64,000 nucleotides of DNA. It comes from Mycolicibacterium sp. P1-18 (GTDB lineage: Bacteria > Actinomycetota > Actinomycetes > Mycobacteriales > Mycobacteriaceae). The position numbers and the translations under genes were made by a program. The notes beneath the pieces are model-generated. The model saw only the letters and a list, made by a program, of their open reading frames with translations. It was not told where the DNA came from and made no database searches. The DNA lies in assembly GCF_008329535.1 (NCBI RefSeq), contig NZ_NPKR01000003.1, forward strand, positions 1 through 64,000, written 5' to 3'. How positions within the stretch are numbered: position 1 is the first letter of the stretch; each line of letters starts with the position of its first letter. Positions 54,631 through 62,716 of the stretch are shown here, one piece after another.

Positions 54631-55981
54631 GAGTTCGGATCGGGTCACCGCGGCAGTCGCCTCGATGACCACCGCCGTCGCCGACCTCGCCGACCTCGAC
54701 TGCGACCAGTACACCCACCTCGAACTCCTGGAACTGCTAGGCGAACTGGAAACCCTGACCTGGCGACTGCCCACGATCGGGCATCGGGTGATCGCCCGGC
54801 TGCACCGCGAAGCCTCCCCCGTCGAGCTGGGGGCCAAGTCGCTCAAGAGCGTGCTGACCCAACGGTTGCGCATCTCGGGCAAGGAAGCCACCCGCCGCCT
54901 GGCCGAGGCCACGCAGTTGGGCCCGCGGACCGCCCTCAACGGCGAACCCCTCCAACCGCTCCTGGCCCCCACCGCCACGGCACAATCATCCGGGGCGATC
55001 GGCCGGGAACACGTCACCGAAATCCGGTCGTTCCTCGACAAGCTCCCCACCCGGGTCGACCCCGACGTGCGGGAGCTATCCGAGAAGACCCTCGTGGTCA
55101 TCGGGTCCACCACCGGCCCCGACGAGGTGCGCAAGGCCGCGGAGAAACTGGCCGCCGCGATCGACCAAGACGGCCCCGAACCCGACGACCGCGACCGGGC
55201 CCGCAAACGGTTCATTCGGTTGGGTTCGCAGCAGGCCGACGGCATGACGAAACTGACCGGGCTACTCGACCCCGAAGCCCGCGCGACCATCGAACCGATC
55301 CTCGCCAAACTGGCCGCACCCGGCATGTGCAACCCCGACGATCACGCACCCCGCACGAGCGGCACCCCCACGCAGGAACAGATCGACGCCGACACCCGCT
55401 CACCGGGACAACGCACCCACGACGCACTCATCGCCCTCGCGCGCACCGCCATGTCCTCCGGTGAACTGGGCCGCCACAACGGGCTCCCGGTCACCGTCAT
55501 CGTGACCACCACCCTGCAGGACCTCGAAGCCGCCCGCGGCAGTGGTGTCACCGGTGGTGGGTCCCTGTTGCCGATGGCCGACCTGATCCGCATGGCGTCC
55601 CACGCCCACCACTACCTCGCGGTGTTCGACAAGCACACCAGCGAAGCCCTGTACCTGGGTCGCACCAAACGCCTCGCCTCCGCCGCCCAACGCATCGTCC
55701 TGCACGCCCGCGACCGCGGGTGCACCAAGCCCGGCTGCACCGTCCCGGGCTACGGCACCCAGGTCCACCACACCACGGGTTGGGCGAAGAACGGCCAGAC
55801 CAACGTCGACGAGGTCACCTTCGCCTGCGGCGGGGACAACCGCCTCGCCGAACACGGCTGGACCGTTCAGCTCCGTGACGGGGTCGTCGAATGGCTCCCA
55901 CCCCGAGAGCTCGACGTCGGCCAAGCCCGCGTCAACTACCTCCACCACCCCGAACGGCTCCTCGCCGAACCAGGGCCGTGA
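54629..55981 (+). CDS. 13E12-family protein, DUF222 with HNH endonuclease domain
   Basis: A 450-residue member of the mycobacterial 13E12 repeat family. The N-terminal DUF222 region (about 15-300) contains LELLELLGELETLTWRLPTI and HREASPVELGAKSLKSVL. The C-terminal HNH nuclease (about 365-415) has CTKPGC, then VHHTTGW and the following Asn-rich strand, giving the metal-binding cysteines and the H-N-H residues. Family members are multicopy, and several in M. tuberculosis are DNA-damage inducible. The promoter here has both types of damage signal. The gene looks intact, so it is a possible active nuclease. Confidence 0.92.
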   Translation: MSSDRVTAAVASMTTAVADLADLDCDQYTHLELLELLGELETLTWRLPTIGHRVIARLHREASPVELGAKSLKSVLTQRLRISGKEATRRLAEATQLGPRTALNGEPLQPLLAPTATAQSSGAIGREHVTEIRSFLDKLPTRVDPDVRELSEKTLVVIGSTTGPDEVRKAAEKLAAAIDQDGPEPDDRDRARKRFIRLGSQQADGMTKLTGLLDPEARATIEPILAKLAAPGMCNPDDHAPRTSGTPTQEQIDADTRSPGQRTHDALIALARTAMSSGELGRHNGLPVTVIVTTTLQDLEAARGSGVTGGGSLLPMADLIRMASHAHHYLAVFDKHTSEALYLGRTKRLASAAQRIVLHARDRGCTKPGCTVPGYGTQVHHTTGWAKNGQTNVDEVTFACGGDNRLAEHGWTVQLRDGVVEWLPPRELDVGQARVNYLHHPERLLAEPGP

Positions 55982-56002
55982 CGCCCATCAGAGGCTCCGC
56001 GG

Positions 56003-56704
56003 TCACCCCGCCTGCAGCGCCCGCGTCACACTGTCCACCCACACGTCCGGATCTGTCGCCCAGAAGTTGTGGGAGACGCCGGGCACTTCCTCGAACCGAC
56101 CCCCGGGGATCAGGGCCGCGAGTTGGCGCAACGGCCATGACGGACGAATGTCGTTCTGCGCGGCTAGGAATGACATTCGAACGGTGGAGTCGGCGAGCCG
56201 CCGGAACACGTCGGGTTCGTGGATCCACTGCACGAACGAGTCGTTGAGCGCGGCGTGAACGCCTGGCACCCAGTCGATCACGACGTCATCCTCGACGTAC
56301 CGCGACGCCTCGTACACCTGCGACCAGGTGCGATCCTCGTGCAACCCATGACCGGCGACCCCGACCACCGCACTCACTCGTCGGGGATGGTCCAGCGCAT
56401 AGCGCACCGCGAGGTCCGAGCCCCAGGAATGCCCGAGTACCCGCCAATCGTCAACGCCGGCAACCCTTCGCACCGCCTCGAGGTCGGCGACGGCCTGTTC
56501 GAGATCGTGAGGCTCACCGCCGGAGCGCCCCACTCCCCTGGGCTCCGGGTACCACGCCCGCATCCCCCGGGGCGCGAGATCGTCGTCCTCCAGGTAGTGG
56601 ACGCACCCGGGTCCGCCGGAGAGCACCACGACGTCCGAGCCCTCGCCGGTGACGCCGACGTGGAGCGGGGTTCCGTCGTCGGCCCGGACCGTCGTCGACC
56701 GCAT
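56003..56704 (-). CDS. Alpha/beta hydrolase (proline iminopeptidase-like)
   Basis: A 233-residue alpha/beta hydrolase. The oxyanion segment is VVVLSGGPGCVHYLED (GGPG). The nucleophile elbow is GHSWGSDLAVRYALDHP, and the C-terminal histidine lies in PGVSHNFW with an Asp before it. The GGPG and HSWG motifs place it near the prolyl aminopeptidase group. The shorter cap region makes the true substrate uncertain. ATG 56704 starts the domain. It converges on the 13E12 gene. Confidence 0.85.
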   Translation of the reverse strand: MRSTTVRADDGTPLHVGVTGEGSDVVVLSGGPGCVHYLEDDDLAPRGMRAWYPEPRGVGRSGGEPHDLEQAVADLEAVRRVAGVDDWRVLGHSWGSDLAVRYALDHPRRVSAVVGVAGHGLHEDRTWSQVYEASRYVEDDVVIDWVPGVHAALNDSFVQWIHEPDVFRRLADSTVRMSFLAAQNDIRPSWPLRQLAALIPGGRFEEVPGVSHNFWATDPDVWVDSVTRALQAG

Positions 56705-56736
56705 CTCTCGTGCCTCCACGTCCGGGCCGTCATGCC

Positions 56737-57378
56737 TCAATCCCGATAGAGCTCTTCGTCGATGGTAGCCAGCGCCGACGGGTGCAGCGGGCGTGGCTGA
56801 AGTCCGTAGAACTGCTGAAAGCTCGTGATGAGCGGGCGCCACATGTCGGGGTCGACGCGATTCGGATTGCCGGCGACCAGGATGTCGGGGTGGGCGTGCA
56901 CCCGCTGGACGGTCACCTCGACGATGGGCAGCCGGTGCGGATCGTCCTGCATGTGGTCGACCGTGCATTCCATCGCCACCGGGCATTCGTCGACCCGAGG
57001 CGCCCCGACGAGGTCCGAGGGCACCGGTGTCAGGCCGGCCCGGGAGAACTTGTCCGCGGCGTGCCGGTAACCGCGGGCCGATTTGTACTCGGGCACCGGG
57101 GTCCGGCCCGTCACCAAGGCCAAACGGTCGACCGCCTGCACCTGATCGGCCGAGGGCACGGCGAGCACGACTTCGCGTTCGCGGCGCATGTTGGTCCAGG
57201 ACTGCGACGCGCGGCTCACCCCGAGCATTGCCTTCCGGTCCAACCAGCACACCGACGACACCGGAGCCAGGTTGGCCGTTCCGTCCCGGTTGCGCGTACT
57301 GAGCAGCACGACCGGTGTGCCGAAGTACAGGATCGCGGGGTCGGTGGGCACGTGTCGCTTCGCAAGAGACGTGGTCAT
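56737..57378 (-). CDS. Flavin reductase family protein
   Basis: A 213-residue flavin reductase-like split barrel. It begins HVPTDPAILYFGTPVVLLST and continues with GTANLAPVSSVCWLDRKAML, the FMN-binding strands of the family. The later YRHAADKFSRAGLTPVPS is common in such proteins. It would use NAD(P)H to reduce FMN, or bind FMN for another reaction. It lies 32 bases upstream of the hydrolase gene on the same strand. Confidence 0.85.
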   Translation of the reverse strand: MTTSLAKRHVPTDPAILYFGTPVVLLSTRNRDGTANLAPVSSVCWLDRKAMLGVSRASQSWTNMRREREVVLAVPSADQVQAVDRLALVTGRTPVPEYKSARGYRHAADKFSRAGLTPVPSDLVGAPRVDECPVAMECTVDHMQDDPHRLPIVEVTVQRVHAHPDILVAGNPNRVDPDMWRPLITSFQQFYGLQPRPLHPSALATIDEELYRD

Positions 57379-57416
57379 ACGACGTAGACGCCCGCGGACG
57401 CCATTCCGTGAGACGG

Positions 57417-57845
57417 CTAGTCGTAGATCACGTCGAGCCCCCGGCGCCTCAGCTCGGCCAACCCGTCACGCATGGCCCGCAGCTGCTCGGCGGAATGCCC
57501 GACCCAGTCGGTCAATTCCCCGACGATCCGCACGGGTTCCCGCGTGCGGTACGACATCGTGGGATTGCCCGGCAGCTTCTTGTCGGTGACGTTCGGATCA
57601 TCCTCGACCGCCCCTTCGGGTTCGACGAGGTAGACGCGGCCCCTGCCGTCGCCCTTTGCGAACTCCGCGCCCCACACCGCCGCGTCCAACGTCTTCGTCA
57701 CGTAGACGTGGTTCATGACGCGGCCCTCCTCGTAGTTGGAGTACCGCCCCGGGACGAGTAGATCGCCGACCGAGAGGTCGGCCTTGGTGCCATGCAGGTA
57801 TGCACCAGACTCGTGTGCTTCGAAGGGTTTTGGCGGTTGCGGCAC
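57417..57845 (-). CDS. arr: NAD+-rifampin ADP-ribosyltransferase
   Basis: A 142-residue Arr. The signature YLHGTKADLSVGDLL is followed by NHVYVTKTLDAAVWGAE, then VEPEGAVEDDPNVTDKKLPG and NPTMSYRTREPVRIVGE. The family's catalytic/NAD residues His19, Tyr49 and Asp84 of M. smegmatis Arr correspond here to His18, Tyr48 and Asp83. It ADP-ribosylates the ansa-chain hydroxyl of rifamycins and would confer intrinsic resistance. A rifamycin-associated element lies upstream. The gene looks intact. Confidence 0.95.
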   Translation of the reverse strand: MPQPPKPFEAHESGAYLHGTKADLSVGDLLVPGRYSNYEEGRVMNHVYVTKTLDAAVWGAEFAKGDGRGRVYLVEPEGAVEDDPNVTDKKLPGNPTMSYRTREPVRIVGELTDWVGHSAEQLRAMRDGLAELRRRGLDVIYD

Positions 57846-57896
57846 GGCGACTCCCGACTCTCGACTACCTGGCCGCGAGATTGTGCCGCACGCCGG

Positions 57897-57917
57897 GGGT
57901 CTTGCCGCAAGACCCCT
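57897..57917 (-). promoter_or_regulatory. Rifamycin-associated element (RAE) of arr
   Basis: A perfect 10-base inverted repeat, arms GGGGTCTTGC and GCAAGACCCC around a single C, lies about 52 bases upstream of arr. It matches the RAE type of element known upstream of rifamycin-inactivating genes in actinobacteria, with the TTGC/GCAA core and the flanking GGGG/CCCC runs. It is expected to mediate rifamycin-inducible expression. Confidence 0.75.
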
Positions 57918-57953
57918 ACCCCGTCGTATGGTGAAGGGGGATGGCGGGCGGCC

Positions 57954-59063
57954 CTATGTGGTGGTCGAGTTGCCGCCACTTCGTTTCGCGTGAAACATCG
58001 CGCGGTCGGCCCGGGCGATGTAGCCGTCGAGCAACGCGACGCGGTTCGCTCCAGGTGCGGTGAAGTCGGCGAGGCCGACGCTCACGATTCCTACGCTCGC
58101 GGTGACGGCGGGCTCGGCCGGTGCGGCGATTGCGTCCCTGATCCGGTCGAAGTCCCACCGCTCTTCGGCGAGGTCGACCACGACGAACTCCTCGCCCCCC
58201 ACCCGTGCGACGAGGGCGCTGCCGCGGACCGACGACGTGATGCGGCGCGCACTGCGAATCAGGACCTCGTCGCCCACGGTGTGGCCGAAGTTGTCGTTGA
58301 CCTCCTTGAAGCGGTCGAGGTCGATGACCACCACGATCACCTCGCTGATGCCTGGCGGGGTGTCGCGGAGCAGATCCTCGACGTGCAGGTACAGGCCGCG
58401 CCTGTTGAGCAGGCCGGTCAGCGGATCGGTGATCGACTCGTGCGCGTCCCTGCGCATCGCCCAGATGCCCAATTGGACGCCCAGCGGGCTGAGGACCACC
58501 GGGGTGATGGCGGCGACGGCGCTCGCGGTGAACGACGACGTGGAGTAGTCCGTGCTGGCACTGATCTGGACCGCGAATGCCGCCGCCGAGGCGAGACTCC
58601 ACAGTGCGTGGCTGGCCAGTACCTTCGGTCCGTCGAAGAACATCAGGTACACCGAGATCATCGCGAAGGCGTTGAACCCGAACAGCCCGGTCAGCCATGT
58701 CGCGTCGACCTGCACCATCGCCGCTATCCCGAGGTCTGCGGTCACGGCGAAGGCCAGTGAGGTCCTGCGCGACGGCCACGGCCGTAGACACCACGACCAG
58801 CCCCACGACAACTGCATCACCCCGAACGACGCGACGACGACGTGCGAGGCGAGGCCGCCCACGAACGGCAGGATGACCGTCAACGTGATGATGCCGTGCA
58901 CACCGGTACCCAGGCCGATCAGCGTCTTGATGGCGGGCGCCACCCCGCGCTTGCCGAAGTACTCGACATGGGCCGCGTAGTCGACCGGCTCGCCCCACCA
59001 CTGACGGACGAAGCTGCCAAACGCGCCGACGTTCGTCGAATACGTCGGCAACCGGATCGCCAT
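57954..59063 (-). CDS. Membrane-bound diguanylate cyclase (GGDEF domain)
   Basis: A 369-residue protein. About five to six hydrophobic helices lie in residues 45-205, followed by a GGDEF domain starting DPLTGLLNRRG (213-223). The active site is GGEEF at 289-293 and looks intact. The inhibitory I-site RxxD is replaced by RGSA, so product inhibition may be lost. It would make c-di-GMP. No EAL domain follows. ATG 59063 begins the membrane region; the frame is open 78 codons upstream without conserved sequence. It is divergent from the Rieske gene at 59233. Confidence 0.9.
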   Translation of the reverse strand: MAIRLPTYSTNVGAFGSFVRQWWGEPVDYAAHVEYFGKRGVAPAIKTLIGLGTGVHGIITLTVILPFVGGLASHVVVASFGVMQLSWGWSWCLRPWPSRRTSLAFAVTADLGIAAMVQVDATWLTGLFGFNAFAMISVYLMFFDGPKVLASHALWSLASAAAFAVQISASTDYSTSSFTASAVAAITPVVLSPLGVQLGIWAMRRDAHESITDPLTGLLNRRGLYLHVEDLLRDTPPGISEVIVVVIDLDRFKEVNDNFGHTVGDEVLIRSARRITSSVRGSALVARVGGEEFVVVDLAEERWDFDRIRDAIAAPAEPAVTASVGIVSVGLADFTAPGANRVALLDGYIARADRAMFHAKRSGGNSTTT

Positions 59064-59232
59064 GGCTACCCCCGCGTTGGCCCGTCCTCGGCCGCCCGTC
59101 CCCCGGGGCAGCAGTTGGCTGTGACGAGGGTAGTCGGTCGAACGCCTCCAGGGGCCGCCAGAGGTGACGGGGTGGCGCAACCCACGGGCGGCCGTTCCGT
59201 TTTGCCCGTCGCGCCCCGGGTATCTGCGTTCG

Positions 59233-59688
59233 ATGAGCACTCTTCGCAACGACCCGCACGGACGCGGCGTGGAGACCGCGGGTCTCTTGCCGCCCATCGT
59301 TCACGACCATCCGCGACGCGCGGACGGTCGTCGCCTCCTCGACGTCGACCAACTCGACGAACGCCGCGTCACCGAGGTGGAGACCACGGACCACGGCGTC
59401 CTGGCGGTCGGACTGACCCCGGACGGTTCGCCGTTCGCCGTCAGCAATCTGTGCCGGCATCAATTCGCCAAGTTGGGCCGTGGCCGCGTCACCGAGGATG
59501 GGTGTCTGGAATGTCCTTGGCACCGCGCGGATTACGACGTAACCGACGGGTCGATGACGTCGGGCCCCAAGGGCCGGATCTTCGGCTTCAAGCCGTACTC
59601 GTGGGCCATCAAGACCTTTGGCAACGTCGCCCGTTTGCGCACCTTCCCCGTCGAGGTCCGAAACGGCGCCATCTGGCTGGCGGACTGA
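59233..59688 (+). CDS. Rieske [2Fe-2S] domain protein
   Basis: A 151-residue Rieske protein. Cluster ligands are C74-x-H76 in CRHQFAKLG and C94-x-x-H97 in CPWHRADYDV. The N-terminal 35 residues are variable and rich in Arg and His. It has no membrane helix. It may be a soluble ferredoxin or a small oxygenase component, but no reductase or oxygenase is adjacent. It precedes an NAD-dependent epimerase by 96 bases. Confidence 0.85.
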   Translation: MSTLRNDPHGRGVETAGLLPPIVHDHPRRADGRRLLDVDQLDERRVTEVETTDHGVLAVGLTPDGSPFAVSNLCRHQFAKLGRGRVTEDGCLECPWHRADYDVTDGSMTSGPKGRIFGFKPYSWAIKTFGNVARLRTFPVEVRNGAIWLAD

Positions 59689-59784
59689 GGGGCGACGCAC
59701 GAGCCGCAGCCGTTTGCCCTCCCACACCGGGGGTAAGTCGACCAGAGAAGTCATCTCTCACTCACCTGCCGAAGGGCACACCTC

Positions 59785-60852
59785 ATGCGCATCGTCATCA
59801 CGGGAGCGAGCGGCAACGTCGGCACTGCGCTGCTGCGCGCACTGCCCGCCGAGCACGACGTCGTCGGCGTCGTGCGCCGACCGCCGCCGTCGGAGGGCGT
59901 CTACCAGCGGGTCGACTGGCGTGCCCTGGACCTCACCGACGCCGACGCTCCCGCGACACTGCGTAGCGTGTTCGACGGCGCCGATGCCGTGGTCCATCTG
60001 GCGTGGGGCTTCCAGCCCACCAGGGACATCGAGTATCTGCGCCGCTTGGGCGTCGGCGGCACGTCGGCCGTGCTGCAGGCCGCCGGCGCCAGCGGTGTCG
60101 GACAGCTGATCCACATGTCGTCGGTCGGCACGTACGCCGCCGGCCGGTACGGCGAGCGCGTCGACGAATCGTGGCCGACCACCGGGATCGGCACCTCGCC
60201 CTACAGCCGACACAAGTCGGCGGCCGAGTCGATCCTCGACGAGTACGAGCAGCAGCGCGGCAGCGAGGCCGTTCCCGTCGCCCGGATGCGTCCCGGGTTC
60301 ATCCTGCAGCGTGCGGCCGCCAGCGGACTGATGCGGTACGGGTTGCCGGGATACGTTCCGATGCAAGTGGTTCCGCTGCTTCCGTTGCTGCCGCTGGATC
60401 GCAACCTCTGCATCCCCCTCATCCACGCCGACGACGTCGCCGCGGCGATCGTGCTGGCCGTGGAGAAGCGTGCGTCGGGGCCGTTCAACCTGGCCGACGA
60501 GCCCCCGATGGGACGCGACGACGTCGCCGCCGTCCTCGGCGCGCGCCCCGTTCACGTTCCGTCGGGCGTGCTGGGCGCCTTGGTGGACCTGACGTGGCGG
60601 GCCCGGGTGCAACACATCGACCGCGGCTGGCTCGATCTCGCGTTCAGCGTGCCGCTGCTCGACTGCTCGCGGGCCCGCACGGAGCTCGGCTGGGCGCCGA
60701 AGTGGACGGCGCCGGAGGCGCTGGCCGATCTCCTGAAGGGCGTTGCGCAGCAAGATCACACCAGCAGTCCGCCCCTGCGTCGTCGCTCCGTGCTGGACCT
60801 CTTGCGGCGTGACCTGACCGACGGATTGATCTCGTCGCGCCGGCTCCCGTAA
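59785..60852 (+). CDS. NAD-dependent epimerase/dehydratase family protein
   Basis: A 355-residue extended SDR. The cofactor motif is VITGASGNVGTALL. VVHLAWGFQP, the MSSVGTY serine segment and YSRHKSAAE active-site pair follow. LIHADDVAAAI is typical of sugar-epimerase-like proteins. Its substrate is unknown. It ends 19 bases before the ZTP riboswitch of folD, so a separate transcription unit starts there. Confidence 0.87.
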   Translation: MRIVITGASGNVGTALLRALPAEHDVVGVVRRPPPSEGVYQRVDWRALDLTDADAPATLRSVFDGADAVVHLAWGFQPTRDIEYLRRLGVGGTSAVLQAAGASGVGQLIHMSSVGTYAAGRYGERVDESWPTTGIGTSPYSRHKSAAESILDEYEQQRGSEAVPVARMRPGFILQRAAASGLMRYGLPGYVPMQVVPLLPLLPLDRNLCIPLIHADDVAAAIVLAVEKRASGPFNLADEPPMGRDDVAAVLGARPVHVPSGVLGALVDLTWRARVQHIDRGWLDLAFSVPLLDCSRARTELGWAPKWTAPEALADLLKGVAQQDHTSSPPLRRRSVLDLLRRDLTDGLISSRRLP

Positions 60853-60871
60853 CGCCGTCCCGGTAGGGTTG

Positions 60872-60941
60872 GCACCGGCGACTGGCGAAGGTGGGACACC
60901 ACCGGGAAGCGAAGTCTTGGACGCATCGACCGCCTGGGTGC
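60872..60941 (+). promoter_or_regulatory. ZTP (pfl) riboswitch upstream of folD
   Basis: The conserved pfl-motif pieces are in order: GGCGACTGGCGAA, then the hairpin GGTGG/CCACC, CCGGGAAGCGA and finally ACCGCCTGGGTGC. GCACC (60872-60876) can pair with GGGTGC (60936-60941) to close the outer stem. ZTP riboswitches sense ZMP/ZTP, a signal of 10-formyl-THF shortage, and switch on folate one-carbon genes such as folD. Confidence 0.88.
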
Positions 60942-60956
60942 TCCTCGTCTGAGGAG
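60941..60956 (+). promoter_or_regulatory. Shine-Dalgarno-sequestering hairpin of folD
   Basis: CTCCTC (60941-60946) pairs with GAGGAG (60951-60956), the ribosome-binding site five bases before ATG 60962, around a GTCT loop. It abuts the closing stem of the ZTP aptamer, so aptamer folding and ribosome binding can be linked. Translational control is therefore likely. Confidence 0.65.
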
Positions 60957-60961
60957 AAGCC

Positions 60962-61822
60962 ATGTCTGCGCACGTCATCGACGGTGTCCGCGTCGCCGAC
61001 GAGATACTTCGCACTACCCGAGTGCGGGCCCTCGACGTCGAGCAGGCTCTAGGTCGAAAGGCCTGCCTGGCCACGGTGCTCGTCGGAGACGACCCCGCGT
61101 CGCACACCTACGTGCGGATGAAGGCCAATCGCTGCCGAACCGCCGGACTGGACTCGCGTAGCCACCATCTGCCCTCGACGTCGCGCACCGCCGACGTGGT
61201 CGCGCTGATCGAGGACCTCTCGAGCGACGACACCGTGGACGGCATCCTGGTGCAGCACCCGATGCCCGCGCACGTCGACGAGCGTGAAGCCTTCGAGGCC
61301 ATCGCCGCCGGCAAGGACGTCGACGGCGTGACCATGGCGTCCTTTGCGGCGATGTCGTTGGGAACGACCGGCTTTCGTTCGTGCACTCCGGCAGGCATCA
61401 TGCACCTGCTCGATGCCTACGCCGTGGATCCCACCGGATTGCACGCCGTCGTCGTCGGACGTAGTCCGATCCTCGGCAAGCCGGTCGGAATGCTGTTGCT
61501 GGCGCGCGACGCCACCGTCACCTACTGCCACTCACGGACCGTCAACCTGCCGCACCTCGTCGCCGAGGCCGACATCGTGGTCGCCGCCGTCGGCAAGCCC
61601 GAATTGGTGAAGGGCGCGTGGATCAAGCCCGGGGCCGTGGTCGTGGATGCGGGCTACAACCCCGGCAACGTGGGCGACGTCGAATACTCGTCGGCCGCCG
61701 AGCGCGCCAGCCTCATCACGCCCGTGCCCGGCGGTGTCGGACCCACGACGATCGCCGTCCTGCTCGAACAGACGGTAGACGCGGCCCACCGCGCTGCCGC
61801 GGCGGCGGCCGGACGAACCTAG
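60962..61822 (+). CDS. folD: Methylene-THF dehydrogenase/cyclohydrolase
   Basis: A 286-residue FolD. The catalytic segment TYVRMKANRC carries the family tyrosine and lysine. VQHPMPAHVD replaces the more common QLPLP, and DVDGVTMAS replaces DVDG-FHP, so it is a divergent copy. The NADP fold has VVGRSPILGKPVGMLLLARD and the C-terminal TPVPGGVGPTTIAVL is classic. It links 5,10-methylene-THF with 10-formyl-THF. Under the ZTP riboswitch it should be induced when formyl-THF is short. The island's sarcosine and dimethylglycine oxidases feed the same pool, 7-19 kb away. Confidence 0.93.
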   Translation: MSAHVIDGVRVADEILRTTRVRALDVEQALGRKACLATVLVGDDPASHTYVRMKANRCRTAGLDSRSHHLPSTSRTADVVALIEDLSSDDTVDGILVQHPMPAHVDEREAFEAIAAGKDVDGVTMASFAAMSLGTTGFRSCTPAGIMHLLDAYAVDPTGLHAVVVGRSPILGKPVGMLLLARDATVTYCHSRTVNLPHLVAEADIVVAAVGKPELVKGAWIKPGAVVVDAGYNPGNVGDVEYSSAAERASLITPVPGGVGPTTIAVLLEQTVDAAHRAAAAAAGRT

Positions 61823-61834
61823 CGGGCCGGTCGA

Positions 61835-62104
61835 TCAGCGTCCGTCCAGGATCGCCGCGACGTCGGGCGAGCGTGGCGCGAAGACCTCGAGCAGGCCGAC
61901 TGCCCGCAAAGCCGGTGCCAGTGCCCTGAGTTGACCTTCCAGGGCGTCGCGGCCGGCGTCTCCGGGGGCTAGCCGAGCGAGTTCCCTGGCGTTCGCGACG
62001 AACGCGGCCACGGAGCCCTTGCGGACGTCGACCCCGTCGAAGGTCGTCACCTCGACGCCGTCGGCGAGCACGTCTTCGGGGCGGATCGGGGTGGTGTCGG
62101 ACAT
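61835..62104 (-). CDS. Hypothetical protein, 89 residues
   Basis: The protein begins MSDTTPIRPEDVLADGVEVT and has an alanine/leucine-rich helical end. GAGGAGG eight bases before ATG 62104 fixes the start. The family is not recognised; no signal peptide or membrane helix is seen. It is divergent from the MarR gene, with a palindromic site between them, so the MarR protein may regulate it. Confidence 0.7.
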   Translation of the reverse strand: MSDTTPIRPEDVLADGVEVTTFDGVDVRKGSVAAFVANARELARLAPGDAGRDALEGQLRALAPALRAVGLLEVFAPRSPDVAAILDGR

Positions 62105-62124
62105 GGCGGCCTCCTCAGCGATGT

Positions 62125-62137
62125 GTGCATATTGCAC
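62125..62137. promoter_or_regulatory. Candidate MarR operator
   Basis: GTGCATATTGCAC is palindromic apart from the three central bases and lies between the divergent 89-residue gene and the marR gene. A related half, GTGCAGAAGTCACG, sits near 62161. Palindromes of this size in a divergent region are typical of MarR sites. Confidence 0.45.
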
Positions 62138-62187
62138 GGAAGTGACCGTAACCGTTATGTGTGCAGAAGTCACGTAATATCGTCGAC

Positions 62188-62649
62188 GTGACTGCAGCCT
62201 CACCCGGGGACCGGGTGGCCGACCAGCTGGGCCGACTGCTGCTGCGCGGTACGCGACAATACCTCTACCAGCGCCTCGTCGACGGCGTCGACGGTCTCGA
62301 CGTGGCGACGTACCCGGTGCTGTCCGGCCTGGGACGTCTCGGACCGACGACCGCGACGCATCTTGCCTCCGTCATCGGCGTCGACCGCTCCGCCACCACC
62401 CGCTACGCAACCAAACTCGAAGCCGGTGGGTTGGTGCACCGCACCGTCGACCCCGACGACGCCCGTGCCACGCGTCTCGCGCTGACCCCCGCCGGCACGA
62501 CGGCCCTAGCGGCGACCCGACGTGCGCTGAGTTCGGCGATGGATGACGTCCTGTCCCAATGGCCGCCCGCGGAGGCGGCGGCCTTCGCGGCGTCGCTCGA
62601 GCGGTTCACCGACGGCCTGCAGGACATGGCGGGCACCGCCGACCGTTAA
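62188..62649 (+). CDS. MarR family transcriptional regulator
   Basis: A 153-residue MarR protein. The winged helix has ATHLASVIGVDRSATTRYAT and KLEAGGLVHRTVDPDDARAT, the usual recognition helix and wing. GTG 62188 is chosen; a GTG at 62161 would add nine residues. It is divergent from the small gene at 61835 with a palindrome in between. The ligand is unknown. Confidence 0.88.
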   Translation: MTAASPGDRVADQLGRLLLRGTRQYLYQRLVDGVDGLDVATYPVLSGLGRLGPTTATHLASVIGVDRSATTRYATKLEAGGLVHRTVDPDDARATRLALTPAGTTALAATRRALSSAMDDVLSQWPPAEAAAFAASLERFTDGLQDMAGTADR

Positions 62650-62716
62650 CGTCCCCAACACCCTCCAGTCGCCCGTTGCCTCACCGATGTTGGCCGTCGC
62701 GTCGCCGAGACGCCGC

